From a bacterium (GTDB lineage Bacteria; Patescibacteriota; Patescibacteriia; Magasanikbacterales; GWA2-37-8), in the NCBI GenBank assembly GCA_021812425.1, contig JAKANM010000005.1, forward strand, positions 1 to 32,355: a stretch of DNA of 32,355 nucleotides, given 5' to 3'. A program made the translations under genes and the position numbers. Every line of letters starts with the position of its first letter. Position 1 is the stretch's first letter. A model generated the notes under the pieces. The model ran no database searches. It saw nothing but the letters and a program-made list of their open reading frames with translations, and was not told where the DNA came from. Below are positions 1 through 8,048 of the stretch, piece after piece.

Positions 1-81
1 ATTATATTTAAACAAATACAGCAATTAAAATATGCTGCTTACGTGGCATCCGAATCTAAATATTTATTAATTCAAAGGTAA
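1..81 (+). CDS. Possible C-terminal end of a truncated upstream gene
   Basis: Frame 1 is open from the first base for 26 sense codons and ends in TAA at 79-81. The residues are mixed hydrophobic and polar and show no recognisable motif. In AT-rich DNA a run this short can be open by chance, so this is only a possible gene end cut by the window edge. Confidence 0.25.
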   Translation: MIFKQIQQLKYAAYVASESKYLLIQR

Positions 82-129
82 AAAAAGTGTCTTAAATTTG
101 GGGTACTTGCCAAAGAGTGCTAGATTATC

Positions 130-158
130 TTGAAAAAGCGTGCAAATTGACGTATACT
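130..158 (+). promoter_or_regulatory. Sigma-70-type promoter of the metallopeptidase-like gene
   Basis: TTGAAA at 130-135, a 17-base spacer, then TATACT at 153-158. Each hexamer is close to consensus and spacing is ideal. Transcription should start near 165, giving a leader of about 48 bases before the ATG at 213. No Shine-Dalgarno sequence precedes that ATG. Confidence 0.6.
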
Positions 159-212
159 AAAAGTATTAAAAATCTCTAGAAGATTACTTCATCGTTATAC
201 TAAATATTAAAT

Positions 213-1385
213 ATGGGTGAACGTTTAAATCGCAGTGTGCACTCAAAAACAGAGCAACCCGATATAAAAATTTATGAAAAGGAAAGAGAACTAGAGCAAT
301 ATCCTGAAGAAAAACTGCATGCACAGGCCATAGAACACACTGGAGTTAAGGAATTGTCTAAGAATAAACTTGAAACTAAGATTTGCAATGATATTCTCAC
401 GGCGACAAGGAGACTGTTAGCTGACTTAAAACTAGGAAATATTGGAAAAAGCATTGACTTGGATCCCGGTAGCGTTCACCTATTAAGCGAAGAAGATGCC
501 CGAGTGCTTTATCCTGAGGGATATGGAGTCGAAGGCTGGCATAATCTAGGAGGAGTGTACATTCTACGAATGTCGGATCGTGTTGAATTTGCCAGAATTT
601 TGAGTCATGAAATTAGCCATTATATTTCTTACCTAGAAACCAGCTTTAAACATGAAACGGATGTCTTGGAGGAGCCACCTAAATTTGAATATCCTAGTAC
701 GGGCGTAGCATATTTTGAAAAAAATGAAATCAATTTTAAGGGAATCATGGAAGCGGCAACAGAACTATTAGCAGTCGAGATACGCAAACGCTTCATTGAA
801 CTGGGTGCTATTTTTGATTTACGAGAGGAGAATGATTTAAAAAGTGAAGGTGGGTATACTTTCCAAGTAAGACTTCTCGAATATATTATTCGGGATGTCG
901 CTTCCACGAATCAAGAATACGATGATTGGCAAAAACAACTATTTAAAGATCACATTGTCGGTACAACTGTGTTTCTGAATCAAGTTAAAAATAAACTTCC
1001 CGAAGCGTATGCGTTGCTCAAAAATATGGGCACAGACCCAACGGAAGTGCTAACAATTGCCCAAAAACTTGGTTATACTGAACTTGCCGATGAAGTAGAA
1101 AGATATTTAACAGCCGATGATAATGAAAAAAAGGAAAATACAAATAGAATTATACAAGAAATGGTAACTCGTTTTAAAAAATACTTTCCCGATGACTACA
1201 CCCTGCTTAAGCAAGGAGGTTTTAATAAAAATTTTATTCGTATTTGGGACAAGAAAAAAGATCGATGGGCGTTACGAGAGCTAAAGGATCTGGGAGAACC
1301 TATCCCAAATATGGATAATTACAATTTTCAACATATGCGACTTGTCCTGAGTGAGGCTATAAAAGAAGATACTAATAAGTTATAG
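213..1385 (+). CDS. Putative HExxH zinc metallopeptidase-like protein
   Basis: A 390-residue protein of unrecognised family. Residues 132-136 read HEISH inside a hydrophobic helix-like stretch (ARILSHEISHYISY), which fits the HExxH zinc-binding motif. Glu180 and Glu184, in a segment reading GIMEAATELL, are plausible third zinc ligands in a gluzincin arrangement. There is no signal peptide or membrane segment, so it is probably cytoplasmic. The N-terminal 50 residues are charged and the C-terminal half is helical and lysine/glutamate-rich. It starts with ATG behind a good promoter and stands alone on the plus strand. It is visibly more AT-rich than the secretion genes, suggesting recent acquisition; proteins with this motif can be toxins or regulators of mobile elements, but nothing here decides that. 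The motif is seen; the enzymatic role is inferred. Confidence 0.6.
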   Translation: MGERLNRSVHSKTEQPDIKIYEKERELEQYPEEKLHAQAIEHTGVKELSKNKLETKICNDILTATRRLLADLKLGNIGKSIDLDPGSVHLLSEEDARVLYPEGYGVEGWHNLGGVYILRMSDRVEFARILSHEISHYISYLETSFKHETDVLEEPPKFEYPSTGVAYFEKNEINFKGIMEAATELLAVEIRKRFIELGAIFDLREENDLKSEGGYTFQVRLLEYIIRDVASTNQEYDDWQKQLFKDHIVGTTVFLNQVKNKLPEAYALLKNMGTDPTEVLTIAQKLGYTELADEVERYLTADDNEKKENTNRIIQEMVTRFKKYFPDDYTLLKQGGFNKNFIRIWDKKKDRWALRELKDLGEPIPNMDNYNFQHMRLVLSEAIKEDTNKL

Positions 1386-1459
1386 TCGCTAATCTTAGCT
1401 TTAAAGAGCCTTATTATCTGCTCTCTAAAATTGAAGATAAAAGCGATTTTTTATCGGTG

Positions 1460-1548
1460 CGGAGAGGGCGAGATTCGAACTCGCGAGGGTTTTTGAGGCC
1501 CTGCCACGTTAGCAGTGTGGTGCCTTCGACCAACTCGGCCACCTCTCC
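1460..1548 (-). tRNA. tRNA-Ser(GCT)
   Basis: On the minus strand the acceptor stem GGAGAGG (1548-1542) pairs with CCTCTCC (1467-1461), with G as discriminator base. The anticodon loop reads CTGCTAA, giving anticodon GCT for AGC/AGU serine codons. A long variable arm and a T-loop reading TTCGAAT are present, as in serine tRNAs. CCA is not encoded, because the discriminator is followed by CAC. At 89 bases it has the length of a class II tRNA. Confidence 0.95.
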
Positions 1549-1569
1549 AGTCTGCTTTGGATAATCAGG

Positions 1570-1598
1570 ATTATAGCCAAAAAAATTGTAATAGTCAA
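1570..1598 (-). promoter_or_regulatory. Promoter of tRNA-Ser
   Basis: On the minus strand TTGACT (complement of 1593-1598), a 17-base spacer and a perfect TATAAT (complement of 1570-1575). The start of transcription would fall about 15 bases before the tRNA. It sits directly after the comF stop codon. Confidence 0.75.
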
Positions 1599-1601
1599 GA
1601 T

Positions 1602-2222
1602 TTATCCGTGCGCGAGGACCAGCGCCTCAATATGTTCTGCGCCGTGATGTCGCAAGACCTTAGCGCATTCCTCCATGGTAGCGCCGGTTGTGAAGACATC
1701 ATCAACCAAGACAACATGTTTTGGCGCCTTCAAATCACCTACCCACGCGAACGCGCCGAGGATATTTTTCAACCGCTCTTCACGCGTCATCCCCGCCTGC
1801 TGGAGAGTCGCTTTGGTCCGGCATAAATTGTTCCCGATCTGGGGCCGATGATATATATCCGATAAAATTCGCGACAAGATTTCTGCCTGATTAAATCCCC
1901 TCGCTCTAAGTCGCTTCTCATGGAGCGGCACCGGTACGAATACAATATCAGAAGAAAATACTAATCGCGCCTCACTCAATATCTCCTTCCATAAATCGGA
2001 AATATTCTGCACATAGTTATATTTGAATTCCCGAATCAACTTTTCAAGCGGCGGATTATCGCTATAACTAAAAAGAGCTGTTGCTTTCTGAAACGACGTG
2101 CCTTTAACCTCAAATAATTTTATTTCTTTTCGACAATCCTTGCACCACCACTCCCCTTCTCTCCCGCAGGAAACACAAAAAAACGGAAACAAACAGTCCT
2201 TCAGGAAATTAACCACATCCAC
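1602..2222 (-). CDS. comF: ComF family phosphoribosyltransferase-like protein
   Basis: About 206 residues. An N-terminal four-cysteine zinc motif (CVSCG...CKDC) is followed by the phosphoribosyltransferase domain with VPVPLHEKRLRARGFNQAE and the PRPP loop VVLVDDVFTTGATM, the signature of ComF/GntX proteins. In competent bacteria ComF acts in the cytoplasm during uptake and processing of transforming single-stranded DNA. Here it is the last gene of the secretion operon, which links DNA transfer and DNA uptake. A TTG at 2252 would extend it by 10 residues but overlaps the upstream gene. GTG at 2222, four bases after the upstream stop, gives the short leader usual before the zinc motif, so I prefer it; GTG at 2216 is also possible. 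Family assignment is firm, the start is not. Confidence 0.9.
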   Translation of the reverse strand: MDVVNFLKDCLFPFFCVSCGREGEWWCKDCRKEIKLFEVKGTSFQKATALFSYSDNPPLEKLIREFKYNYVQNISDLWKEILSEARLVFSSDIVFVPVPLHEKRLRARGFNQAEILSRILSDIYHRPQIGNNLCRTKATLQQAGMTREERLKNILGAFAWVGDLKAPKHVVLVDDVFTTGATMEECAKVLRHHGAEHIEALVLAHG

Positions 2223-2226
2223 ATGT

Positions 2227-2814
2227 TTATTTGCTTTCGGTCTGATTGGCAATGAGCCAGTTCGAACCGGATTTGACGAGCGACACGTTGTAGTCGGCGT
2301 TGCTGATTGATGTCAGAGCGCCGTTAGTGCTGATTTTTTGCGCCTTCAAAAGCACGGTGGCCGACGATGCCTGCACTTCGCTCGAAGTAATAGCCATAAC
2401 CTTGGTCGTAAGCGCGACAAAAACGGGCGGAGGAGTTACCGTCCGCGACAATGGCGCGCCGATCTTTTTCCAATACTCATCTGTTACCATCACTTGCACA
2501 TCCCGGATGTTCTGGTAGATATCATCACTAGAATAGGTATTGAAACGTTCCACGAAAATTTTAGCAAGCTGACGGACCGTATTTTCTGTGACTGCGGCGC
2601 TATCGGACGGCTTTACTACCAGGTTTTGCGGGATAACGGTCGCCGGTGTCCCGGGGATCACGACATTACCCTGATTAAAATTAGTAGACTGGTTACTTAC
2701 CGGAACACTTACTGCCGGCTTCTTGCCAAACTTTACGATAAGCAAAAGACTGACCCCCAAAACGATCAGGACAACGATGGTCACTAAAATAAATATACGG
2801 GTACGAAGTGGCAT
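2227..2814 (-). CDS. Single-pass membrane protein of the secretion operon, VirB8/TcpC-like candidate
   Basis: 195 residues. A short positively charged N-terminus precedes one membrane helix at about residues 7-28. A proline/asparagine/threonine-rich linker to about residue 75 follows, then a compact domain of roughly 115 residues with an N-terminal helix (VRQLAKIFVERFNTYSS) and several beta-strand-like stretches. That layout fits the NTF2-like fold of VirB8/TcpC proteins, which assemble on the outer face of the membrane in type IV secretion channels. No clear sequence motif proves it. It begins 2 bases after the VirB4 stop, so the two are almost certainly co-transcribed. Membrane anchoring is seen; the VirB8 analogy is inferred from architecture and context. 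Confidence 0.55.
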   Translation of the reverse strand: MPLRTRIFILVTIVVLIVLGVSLLLIVKFGKKPAVSVPVSNQSTNFNQGNVVIPGTPATVIPQNLVVKPSDSAAVTENTVRQLAKIFVERFNTYSSDDIYQNIRDVQVMVTDEYWKKIGAPLSRTVTPPPVFVALTTKVMAITSSEVQASSATVLLKAQKISTNGALTSISNADYNVSLVKSGSNWLIANQTESK

Positions 2815-2816
2815 AA

Positions 2817-4694
2817 TTATTTTACATTAAATTTTTCATCAAATTCTTTTTTTGCGCGCTCAATTTCGAGGAGCTGTTCCGGATTGGTAGTCACGAGCTG
2901 ATCTTCGGTATAGGAAGCCACAACTTTAATCGCCGCATGCTTAAAACCGGCAAAAAATATTCCCTCACCGACGCCGCTTTCAAGAAGCAAATACTTTTCG
3001 CTATCGGTCAAAAGAAAAACTTTCTGAACAAGATCAATAGCTGAGGGCGACTGTTTCATCAGTAACAAGAGAGCCGAGTTGGTCACGATCGCCTGACCAT
3101 ATTGTGATTTCAAAAAGTCATTGACGTCCTGAGTAATCGTAGTTACGCCGAGATAATACTTGCGACAGCGTTTGACGAGAGCATAAATAAATCGAGCGCT
3201 ATCTTCATGCTGCATCAGCCACCACGCCTCGTCGATAATCATAATGCGCTTTTTTGTTTCGGAGCGAACCACATTCCAAATATAATTTATAATAGAATAA
3301 ATGGCGATCGGGCGGAGCTCATCCTCAAGATCGCGCACACTAAATATCACCAGCTGATTATGAATATCCACGTTAGTAGGCGAATTAAAAAGACCGCTAA
3401 ACGTACCCTCAGTAAATTTTTTCAGTTTCAATACTAACTCTTCCGAACCTTCCATACCCTCAAGTATTTCCTGCAAATCTTGCATCAAGGGCGGTACCGC
3501 CGTACTAAGATCGGCATCGGCCGTGATATCTTTCTTGGCATAAGTCTCGATAAGCGCGCGATCAACCAGTGAATCCTGGCTGGTCGTTAGGCCGCCAAAA
3601 ATAATTCGAAGCAGTCCCTTGGCCGTGATGATCGCTCCCCGAATTACATCTTCGACGGAAATTGACTTACCGACCGGGCGTGGCAAATCAAAAGGGTTAA
3701 TTTTACTCTCCGAAGATAAGGAAATGTTGATATAGGTGCCGCCAACCGCATCGCTCAGATGTTTGTATTCCATTTCCGGGTCAATCACGATTACATCGGT
3801 CCCCATCATCATGGTGCGCAAAACTTCCAGCTTGACGGCATAACTTTTGCCGGCGCCACTGGTCGCGAATACAGACATGTTGGCATTCTGAAGAGAAAAC
3901 CGATCAAACAATATCAGACTATTATTATGCCGGTTGATTCCGTAGAGAATGCCGCTGTCGGAAGTAAGCTCGGCTGAGATAAACGGAAATGACGCCGCGA
4001 TCGGACTTGAATTCATGTTAAAGGAAATCATTAGCTCGTCGATCCCGAGCGGTAAAGTCGAATTAAATCCTTGCTCGGCCTGGAACAAAACCTTGCGGCT
4101 GGAAATAAGTTTGCCGCCAAAAATACTCTCAATATCCGCGGAAACTTTATCTAACTTCTCTTTGCTTTCCGAATATACCGTTACATAAAATGCAAATTGG
4201 AAAAAATGTTCCGTACCTTGAGTCAGATCGTCACGCAATTTTTCGATATCACGTAAAGCAGTCTCCCGAATCGGATCACGCGGGGCACCTTTCTCCGAGT
4301 CAGCCGTAATCTGCGCCTCAAGCGCACCGACTTTATTTCTGAGTTGTTTCAAAATAATTTCAGATTTAACCGGATAAAAAAACATCGCAATATCCATGGT
4401 AATCGACAGATTTATAATCGGCGATGCCCAGCCAATGGAAATGTAGCGAGGATAGGAACTAACAAAAATCGTCCGGCAATAAACATTGCCGATTTGTAGA
4501 AAATTCGATTCAACATTAAAAGCCGCGGGAGCGATCAAATCGCGAATGGAGACCACGCCCTCACGATAAATCCGCTCCTCTTCAAGAGAAACTAATTCCG
4601 TCTCCGCCGTCGCGACCATTTTTTTCTGCTCTGCCGTCGCGAATGATGCCGACGCTTTGGATTCTTTCTGGTTGATAGTCGGTTTGAATGCCAT
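2817..4694 (-). CDS. virB4: VirB4-type type IV secretion/conjugation ATPase
   Basis: 625 residues. An N-terminal VirB4/TrbE-like region of about 250 residues leads into a P-loop ATPase with Walker A FATSGAGKSYAVK near residues 275-287 and Walker B RIMIIDEAWWLMQ near 480-492. The IDEAW box is typical of VirB4/TraC. VirB4 is the essential ATPase that powers pilus assembly and substrate transfer at the cytoplasmic face of the channel. The residue-1 to 45 extension is alanine/lysine/glutamate-rich and probably disordered. It follows the TraC-like gene by 24 bases and precedes the VirB8-like candidate by 2 bases. Length and motifs suggest an intact, functional enzyme. The coupling protein VirD4 and the ATPase VirB11 are not in this window. 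Confidence 0.92.
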   Translation of the reverse strand: MAFKPTINQKESKASASFATAEQKKMVATAETELVSLEEERIYREGVVSIRDLIAPAAFNVESNFLQIGNVYCRTIFVSSYPRYISIGWASPIINLSITMDIAMFFYPVKSEIILKQLRNKVGALEAQITADSEKGAPRDPIRETALRDIEKLRDDLTQGTEHFFQFAFYVTVYSESKEKLDKVSADIESIFGGKLISSRKVLFQAEQGFNSTLPLGIDELMISFNMNSSPIAASFPFISAELTSDSGILYGINRHNNSLILFDRFSLQNANMSVFATSGAGKSYAVKLEVLRTMMMGTDVIVIDPEMEYKHLSDAVGGTYINISLSSESKINPFDLPRPVGKSISVEDVIRGAIITAKGLLRIIFGGLTTSQDSLVDRALIETYAKKDITADADLSTAVPPLMQDLQEILEGMEGSEELVLKLKKFTEGTFSGLFNSPTNVDIHNQLVIFSVRDLEDELRPIAIYSIINYIWNVVRSETKKRIMIIDEAWWLMQHEDSARFIYALVKRCRKYYLGVTTITQDVNDFLKSQYGQAIVTNSALLLLMKQSPSAIDLVQKVFLLTDSEKYLLLESGVGEGIFFAGFKHAAIKVVASYTEDQLVTTNPEQLLEIERAKKEFDEKFNVK

Positions 4695-4718
4695 ACGTTA
4701 TCTATTGTACCTTAAAAC

Positions 4719-5405
4719 CTATTCATTTTCTACTCGTAGTTCCTCAATCGGTGCCAGTTCCTGGGTTAGAGCAATATCGGTATTATAGGTTGAATAATAA
4801 AGTTCGATAAGCGATTGGGTGTTTAATCGGACCACGGTCAGGCCGATACTGGTAAGACCGGACTCAATCTGACGAACTCGACCGTCCAACTCTTCTTTTC
4901 GGCTGGTAAACCTTTCACCTTTCAGATTGATCGCCCTGGCCGGATTCAATACCTCCTTAACGCGACTCCAAAAACTTTTGCTCTTGTTTGATAATGGATC
5001 ATAAGGAACAATCACATAAAACTGCTTGCTCATAATCTCACCAAGTTTAACAAGTTCGGATACGAATGAGCGATAATCGGCAGTTTGAATTTTGAGCAGG
5101 TCATTGGTCTGATTTTTTTCCTGTTCAATAAGCCGATCGATGTATGGTTTGATCTGCAACTTGCGCGATTGCACCACCACCTGCAGAGGATGACCAAGGG
5201 AATTCAAAAAAGAAACGTACCCCGAAATAATCGCGTTTTGTTCGTCCTCATTTTTGAGAGCAAAATTTATACTTGAGACCATCAGTGCCGCCCGCAGAGT
5301 TCCATCTTTCAAAACAACCGTATCCTGCTTGATCTCCGAAATCATCAGATGATTCTGCGTAGTAACGACGCCCCGTTTTTTTCCTTTTTGTTTTTTGTTT
5401 GGCAT
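4719..5405 (-). CDS. TraC-like protein resembling a VirB4/TraC N-terminal domain
   Basis: 228 residues, no signal peptide. After a lysine-rich start (residues 1-12) comes a domain beginning HLMISEIKQDTVVLKDGTLRAALMVSS, which resembles the opening strands of the TraC/VirB4 N-terminal domain. A helix with FLNSLGHPLQVVVQSR and then YRSFVSELVKLGEIMSKQFYVIVPYD follow, also typical of that domain. No Walker motifs are present, so it cannot be an ATPase alone. It lies between PrgI (3-base gap) and VirB4 (24-base gap). It may be a detached or duplicated N-terminal domain that docks on VirB4; the similarity is recalled from the family pattern, the docking is inference. Confidence 0.7.
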   Translation of the reverse strand: MPNKKQKGKKRGVVTTQNHLMISEIKQDTVVLKDGTLRAALMVSSINFALKNEDEQNAIISGYVSFLNSLGHPLQVVVQSRKLQIKPYIDRLIEQEKNQTNDLLKIQTADYRSFVSELVKLGEIMSKQFYVIVPYDPLSNKSKSFWSRVKEVLNPARAINLKGERFTSRKEELDGRVRQIESGLTSIGLTVVRLNTQSLIELYYSTYNTDIALTQELAPIEELRVENE

Positions 5406-5408
5406 AAA

Positions 5409-5843
5409 CTATTCTGGTTTATAATATCCACCCGTATTTACCATCAACGATAGATCACGGATGCGAGTGCCAGAGACGCTTTTGCGTTCCTGTTTAGCTT
5501 CACTGGACGGCTTTTTCGCCTCCTCAGAAGCCTTGATAAAACCGCGCAATTCACCCGCCGAATAATTTTTGTACCACAATCTTCGACTCGGGCGGCGCAA
5601 CGTCTGAACGATATTCAGGATAAAATAATGAAATGCCTGGCCGTTAATTCTAACAAAGGCCAACATTACCGCGAGGCCGCCGATCAGAAACGCCAAAAAA
5701 ACAAACAACGCGGTATCAGCCAATTTGTAGGCGACCAAGATTGGTCCGACCGCGGCAATGAGAATAATAAACTGACGCGACGTGATCGGCCCGAAAATTT
5801 TGTCTTCTACATCGATGAATTGCGGGACGGTGAACTGATCCAT
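5409..5843 (-). CDS. PrgI family membrane protein (VirB3-like)
   Basis: 144 residues. The N-terminus MDQFTVPQFIDVEDKIFGPI matches the PrgI pattern of a short PQFIDVEDKI..GP..T.RQ segment just before two membrane helices (about residues 22-42 and 45-67). A basic segment with RRPSRRLWYK and a charged C-terminal tail follow. PrgI proteins are found in Gram-positive conjugation systems, where they take the place of VirB3 and connect with the VirB4 ATPase. It is encoded directly before the TraC-like and VirB4 genes, the canonical order. ATG at 5843 is the only sensible start. Confidence 0.88.
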   Translation of the reverse strand: MDQFTVPQFIDVEDKIFGPITSRQFIILIAAVGPILVAYKLADTALFVFLAFLIGGLAVMLAFVRINGQAFHYFILNIVQTLRRPSRRLWYKNYSAGELRGFIKASEEAKKPSSEAKQERKSVSGTRIRDLSLMVNTGGYYKPE

Positions 5844-5860
5844 AAACGAAATGAGTGAAT

Positions 5861-5888
5861 AAAATATTAAAATTTATTTTAATATTTT
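5861..5888. repeat. 28-base AT-only perfect palindrome in the gap before prgI
   Basis: A 13-base arm AAAATATTAAAAT, two T bases, then its exact reverse complement. It lies 17 bases upstream of the PrgI start in the only sizeable gap of the secretion operon. It could be an operator for a dimeric regulator or a weak internal terminator; the sequence does not decide. Confidence 0.5.
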
Positions 5889-5902
5889 CGAGCGAATGAG
5901 TT

Positions 5903-5924
5903 TATATGTGGCGGAGCCCATATA
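5903..5924 (-). promoter_or_regulatory. Hairpin upstream of prgI
   Basis: TATATG (5903-5908) pairs with CATATA (5919-5924), and GGC (5910-5912) pairs with GCC (5916-5918) with one bulged base. With the neighbouring 28-base palindrome it fills the 84-base gap between two genes that otherwise abut. A role as processing or attenuation site is inference. Confidence 0.4.
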
Positions 5925-5927
5925 CTT

Positions 5928-6944
5928 TTAAAAATCTTTTTCCATCATCAATATTGCCGCTATCTCCGGCGATTGAATCTTAAGTTTATCTTGAGAGCGC
6001 GCAAGAGGGGTCCGCTTGGATAACGACTCGCTGACCGACGAAAGATAATCCAGATAAAGCGGCGAACTTCGCCAGGCCTCGAGCGCCTCAAAAAATAATA
6101 AAATCGATTCCTCCCTGAGATTCATAAATTTTTGCTTAAGGCGCGCGGCGGCATCAGTTGGATTGCCAGCGATCCGACGAAAATCCGTAAGGGAAAAATA
6201 ACGAATTTCGTCGACCGGAGCGTATTCAAATGGCGTTTTCACATCACTCATGGTTGTTTTCACGCGTTCGGAGCTAATTTTGAATTCTGTTTTGGGCGCG
6301 GCCGGGATTGGCATCTTTTGCGGCACAACTGGAATTGCTTTCAATTTTTGCATCGACGGCATCGCGCGAATAAGGGCAGGAACTTCCTGCTCCAACCGTA
6401 TACTTTCCCTCGGATCAAATTTAGGTGGCGGTGTCGACACATTTTTTTGTTTTGCTTTTTGCACCGCTTCCTCAGCCTGCCCCTCGGACAAACCAACACC
6501 CCCTTCGATTTCTTTCCGCGTCAAAATTTCGATTGTTTCCCTTTCACCTCGAATATCTTTCAAAAATAACTGGATGACGGTACGAAATCGACTTACGTTA
6601 CCAACCGGAACCTTAAAGCTAAGAGATTTCATAATACTCTCAATCTGATCTTCCCTTCCCGAACTACGAAGCGGCATGGCCGGATGAATGGCTGGTGCCG
6701 GTTCTTCGAGCGGAGAAGATAAGTCATGCTTCACCGGTTCTGGGAGTTTGGTGGCCTTTGGCCCGTCGGCCATGTTTACGCCGACGGCACGCCGAACGGG
6801 CGATATACTTTGCTCCGGCAATTTAGCAACACGTACCGGCGCGACCGGAGGCTTTGGTGCCGGTTTTTTATCCAATTCCGAAAGCGGCACGTGCACAAAA
6901 CTGCCATCGGATTTTTTGACTAAAATTTTCAAGTTGTCGTCCAT
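5928..6944 (-). CDS. Unrecognised protein of the secretion operon, proline-rich N-terminus
   Basis: 338 residues, not recognised. The opening residues LKILVKKSDGSFVHVPLSEL are strand-forming. Residues 25-95 are proline/alanine/valine-rich and likely disordered, with repeated PAPKPP and KLPEP motifs. Residues about 105-175 look helical (IMKSLSFKVPVGNVSRFRTVIQLFLKDIRGE), followed by another linker. The C-terminal 95 residues (PVDEIRYFSLTDFRRIAGNPTDAAARLKQKFMNLREESILLFFEALEAWRSSPLYLDYL in part) are strongly helical. There is no membrane segment, so it is probably a cytoplasmic component. It starts one base after the end of the next upstream gene, implying translational coupling. By context it is likely an accessory or assembly factor of the secretion machine. 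Confidence 0.7.
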   Translation of the reverse strand: MDDNLKILVKKSDGSFVHVPLSELDKKPAPKPPVAPVRVAKLPEQSISPVRRAVGVNMADGPKATKLPEPVKHDLSSPLEEPAPAIHPAMPLRSSGREDQIESIMKSLSFKVPVGNVSRFRTVIQLFLKDIRGERETIEILTRKEIEGGVGLSEGQAEEAVQKAKQKNVSTPPPKFDPRESIRLEQEVPALIRAMPSMQKLKAIPVVPQKMPIPAAPKTEFKISSERVKTTMSDVKTPFEYAPVDEIRYFSLTDFRRIAGNPTDAAARLKQKFMNLREESILLFFEALEAWRSSPLYLDYLSSVSESLSKRTPLARSQDKLKIQSPEIAAILMMEKDF

Positions 6945-6945
6945 A

Positions 6946-8022
6946 TTATTTATTTAACAGTTTGCTGTTCCATTCAAATTTGCTGTCCTTTTCACTAAAA
7001 ATATAAAGATCACGGACCTGATCATCACCAAATTTAGCGGCAAGACGCTGTAGTTCCCGTAGCACTTCGGAAATATTAATAAATTGCCCGTTTTGATCTT
7101 TCCTAAATTGACTTTCAATCTTGGCCCTCATTTCTGCATACGATATCTTACTATTTTTTTCAACTTTGACTTCTGAAACTTTCTTTTGAAAAGGAGGATT
7201 TATGATGGCCTGCGGCGGAGTGATGACGGGCACGGCTGGAGTTGATTTGATGCTGGGCGCAGGAGAGGACGAGGTTGGCGCAATTTGATCAGATTTTACC
7301 ATTGTTGCACTTAATTTTATCTCTTCTCCAGGAACAGGAGATTCAATTTCTTCTGGATGTGCGAAGGTGTCGACCACAAACCAAATTGTATCCGACGTAA
7401 TACCGGTAAAAAAGTTTGCCAGATCAACAAACCTTATCACCGCATTGTTTGGATCAACCAAGACATACTTCGATAATTCCGGATCATTTTTTGCCGACAT
7501 AACAACCTTTAATTTGGCGTTGTATTCCGCAACTTCTAGAGAATTGTTACCACGATCGTTAATCGTCTTTAATTCATTCACCAATTGATAAACCGCGATC
7601 TCTTTTCCTTGCCAATAACCAACGATTGCTCTCGATTCCAAAAAACTTTTTTTAATTTTTTCATAAAATTCCTCCAAATCTTTTTCATCATCCGCAATCC
7701 ATTCTGCCAAATACCACATCATCTCACGCCACACATCAATACCCAATAACATTGCCAGTGGTAACTGGCGCGCGATTGCAATATTCAGAAAAATATCGCG
7801 AGGCTGCGAGTTGAGACGACGCCAAAGTAATTCTGTGTACCAGCGAAAATAACTCGCTCGATTTTCCCAATCCTTGGTCGGTCCGGATTTTTCAAAAAAA
7901 GCATGCAATTCTTTCAATGTTGCCTCCGCCGCAACAGGATTACTAAAAACATTTTCACGAAATTGCTTTTCCTTCTCTTCTATTTGCTTTCCATTAATTG
8001 TGCCTGGTGTTACGAAAGCCAT
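6946..8022 (-). CDS. Unrecognised protein of the secretion operon, helical with disordered linker
   Basis: 358 residues, not recognised. Residues 1-225 are a tryptophan- and glutamate-rich helical domain (WRRLNSQPRDIFLNIAIARQLPLAMLLGIDVWREMMWYLAEW in part). Residues 235-290 are a serine/proline linker, and the last 65 residues form a small helical domain ending near the stop. No signal peptide or membrane span is evident; the moderately hydrophobic stretch around residue 90 is too polar. It follows the VirB6-like gene by 26 bases and is 1 base before the next gene. Shared domain plan with that next gene (globular part, Pro-rich linker, small helical end) suggests the two products work together. 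Confidence 0.7.
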   Translation of the reverse strand: MAFVTPGTINGKQIEEKEKQFRENVFSNPVAAEATLKELHAFFEKSGPTKDWENRASYFRWYTELLWRRLNSQPRDIFLNIAIARQLPLAMLLGIDVWREMMWYLAEWIADDEKDLEEFYEKIKKSFLESRAIVGYWQGKEIAVYQLVNELKTINDRGNNSLEVAEYNAKLKVVMSAKNDPELSKYVLVDPNNAVIRFVDLANFFTGITSDTIWFVVDTFAHPEEIESPVPGEEIKLSATMVKSDQIAPTSSSPAPSIKSTPAVPVITPPQAIINPPFQKKVSEVKVEKNSKISYAEMRAKIESQFRKDQNGQFINISEVLRELQRLAAKFGDDQVRDLYIFSEKDSKFEWNSKLLNK

Positions 8023-8048
8023 ACTCAGTAACTATATTCATTCTTATT

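Noticed and set aside
1515-1826. Plus-strand open frame over tRNA-Ser and comF
   Set aside because: It runs antisense to a clear tRNA and to conserved ComF motifs.
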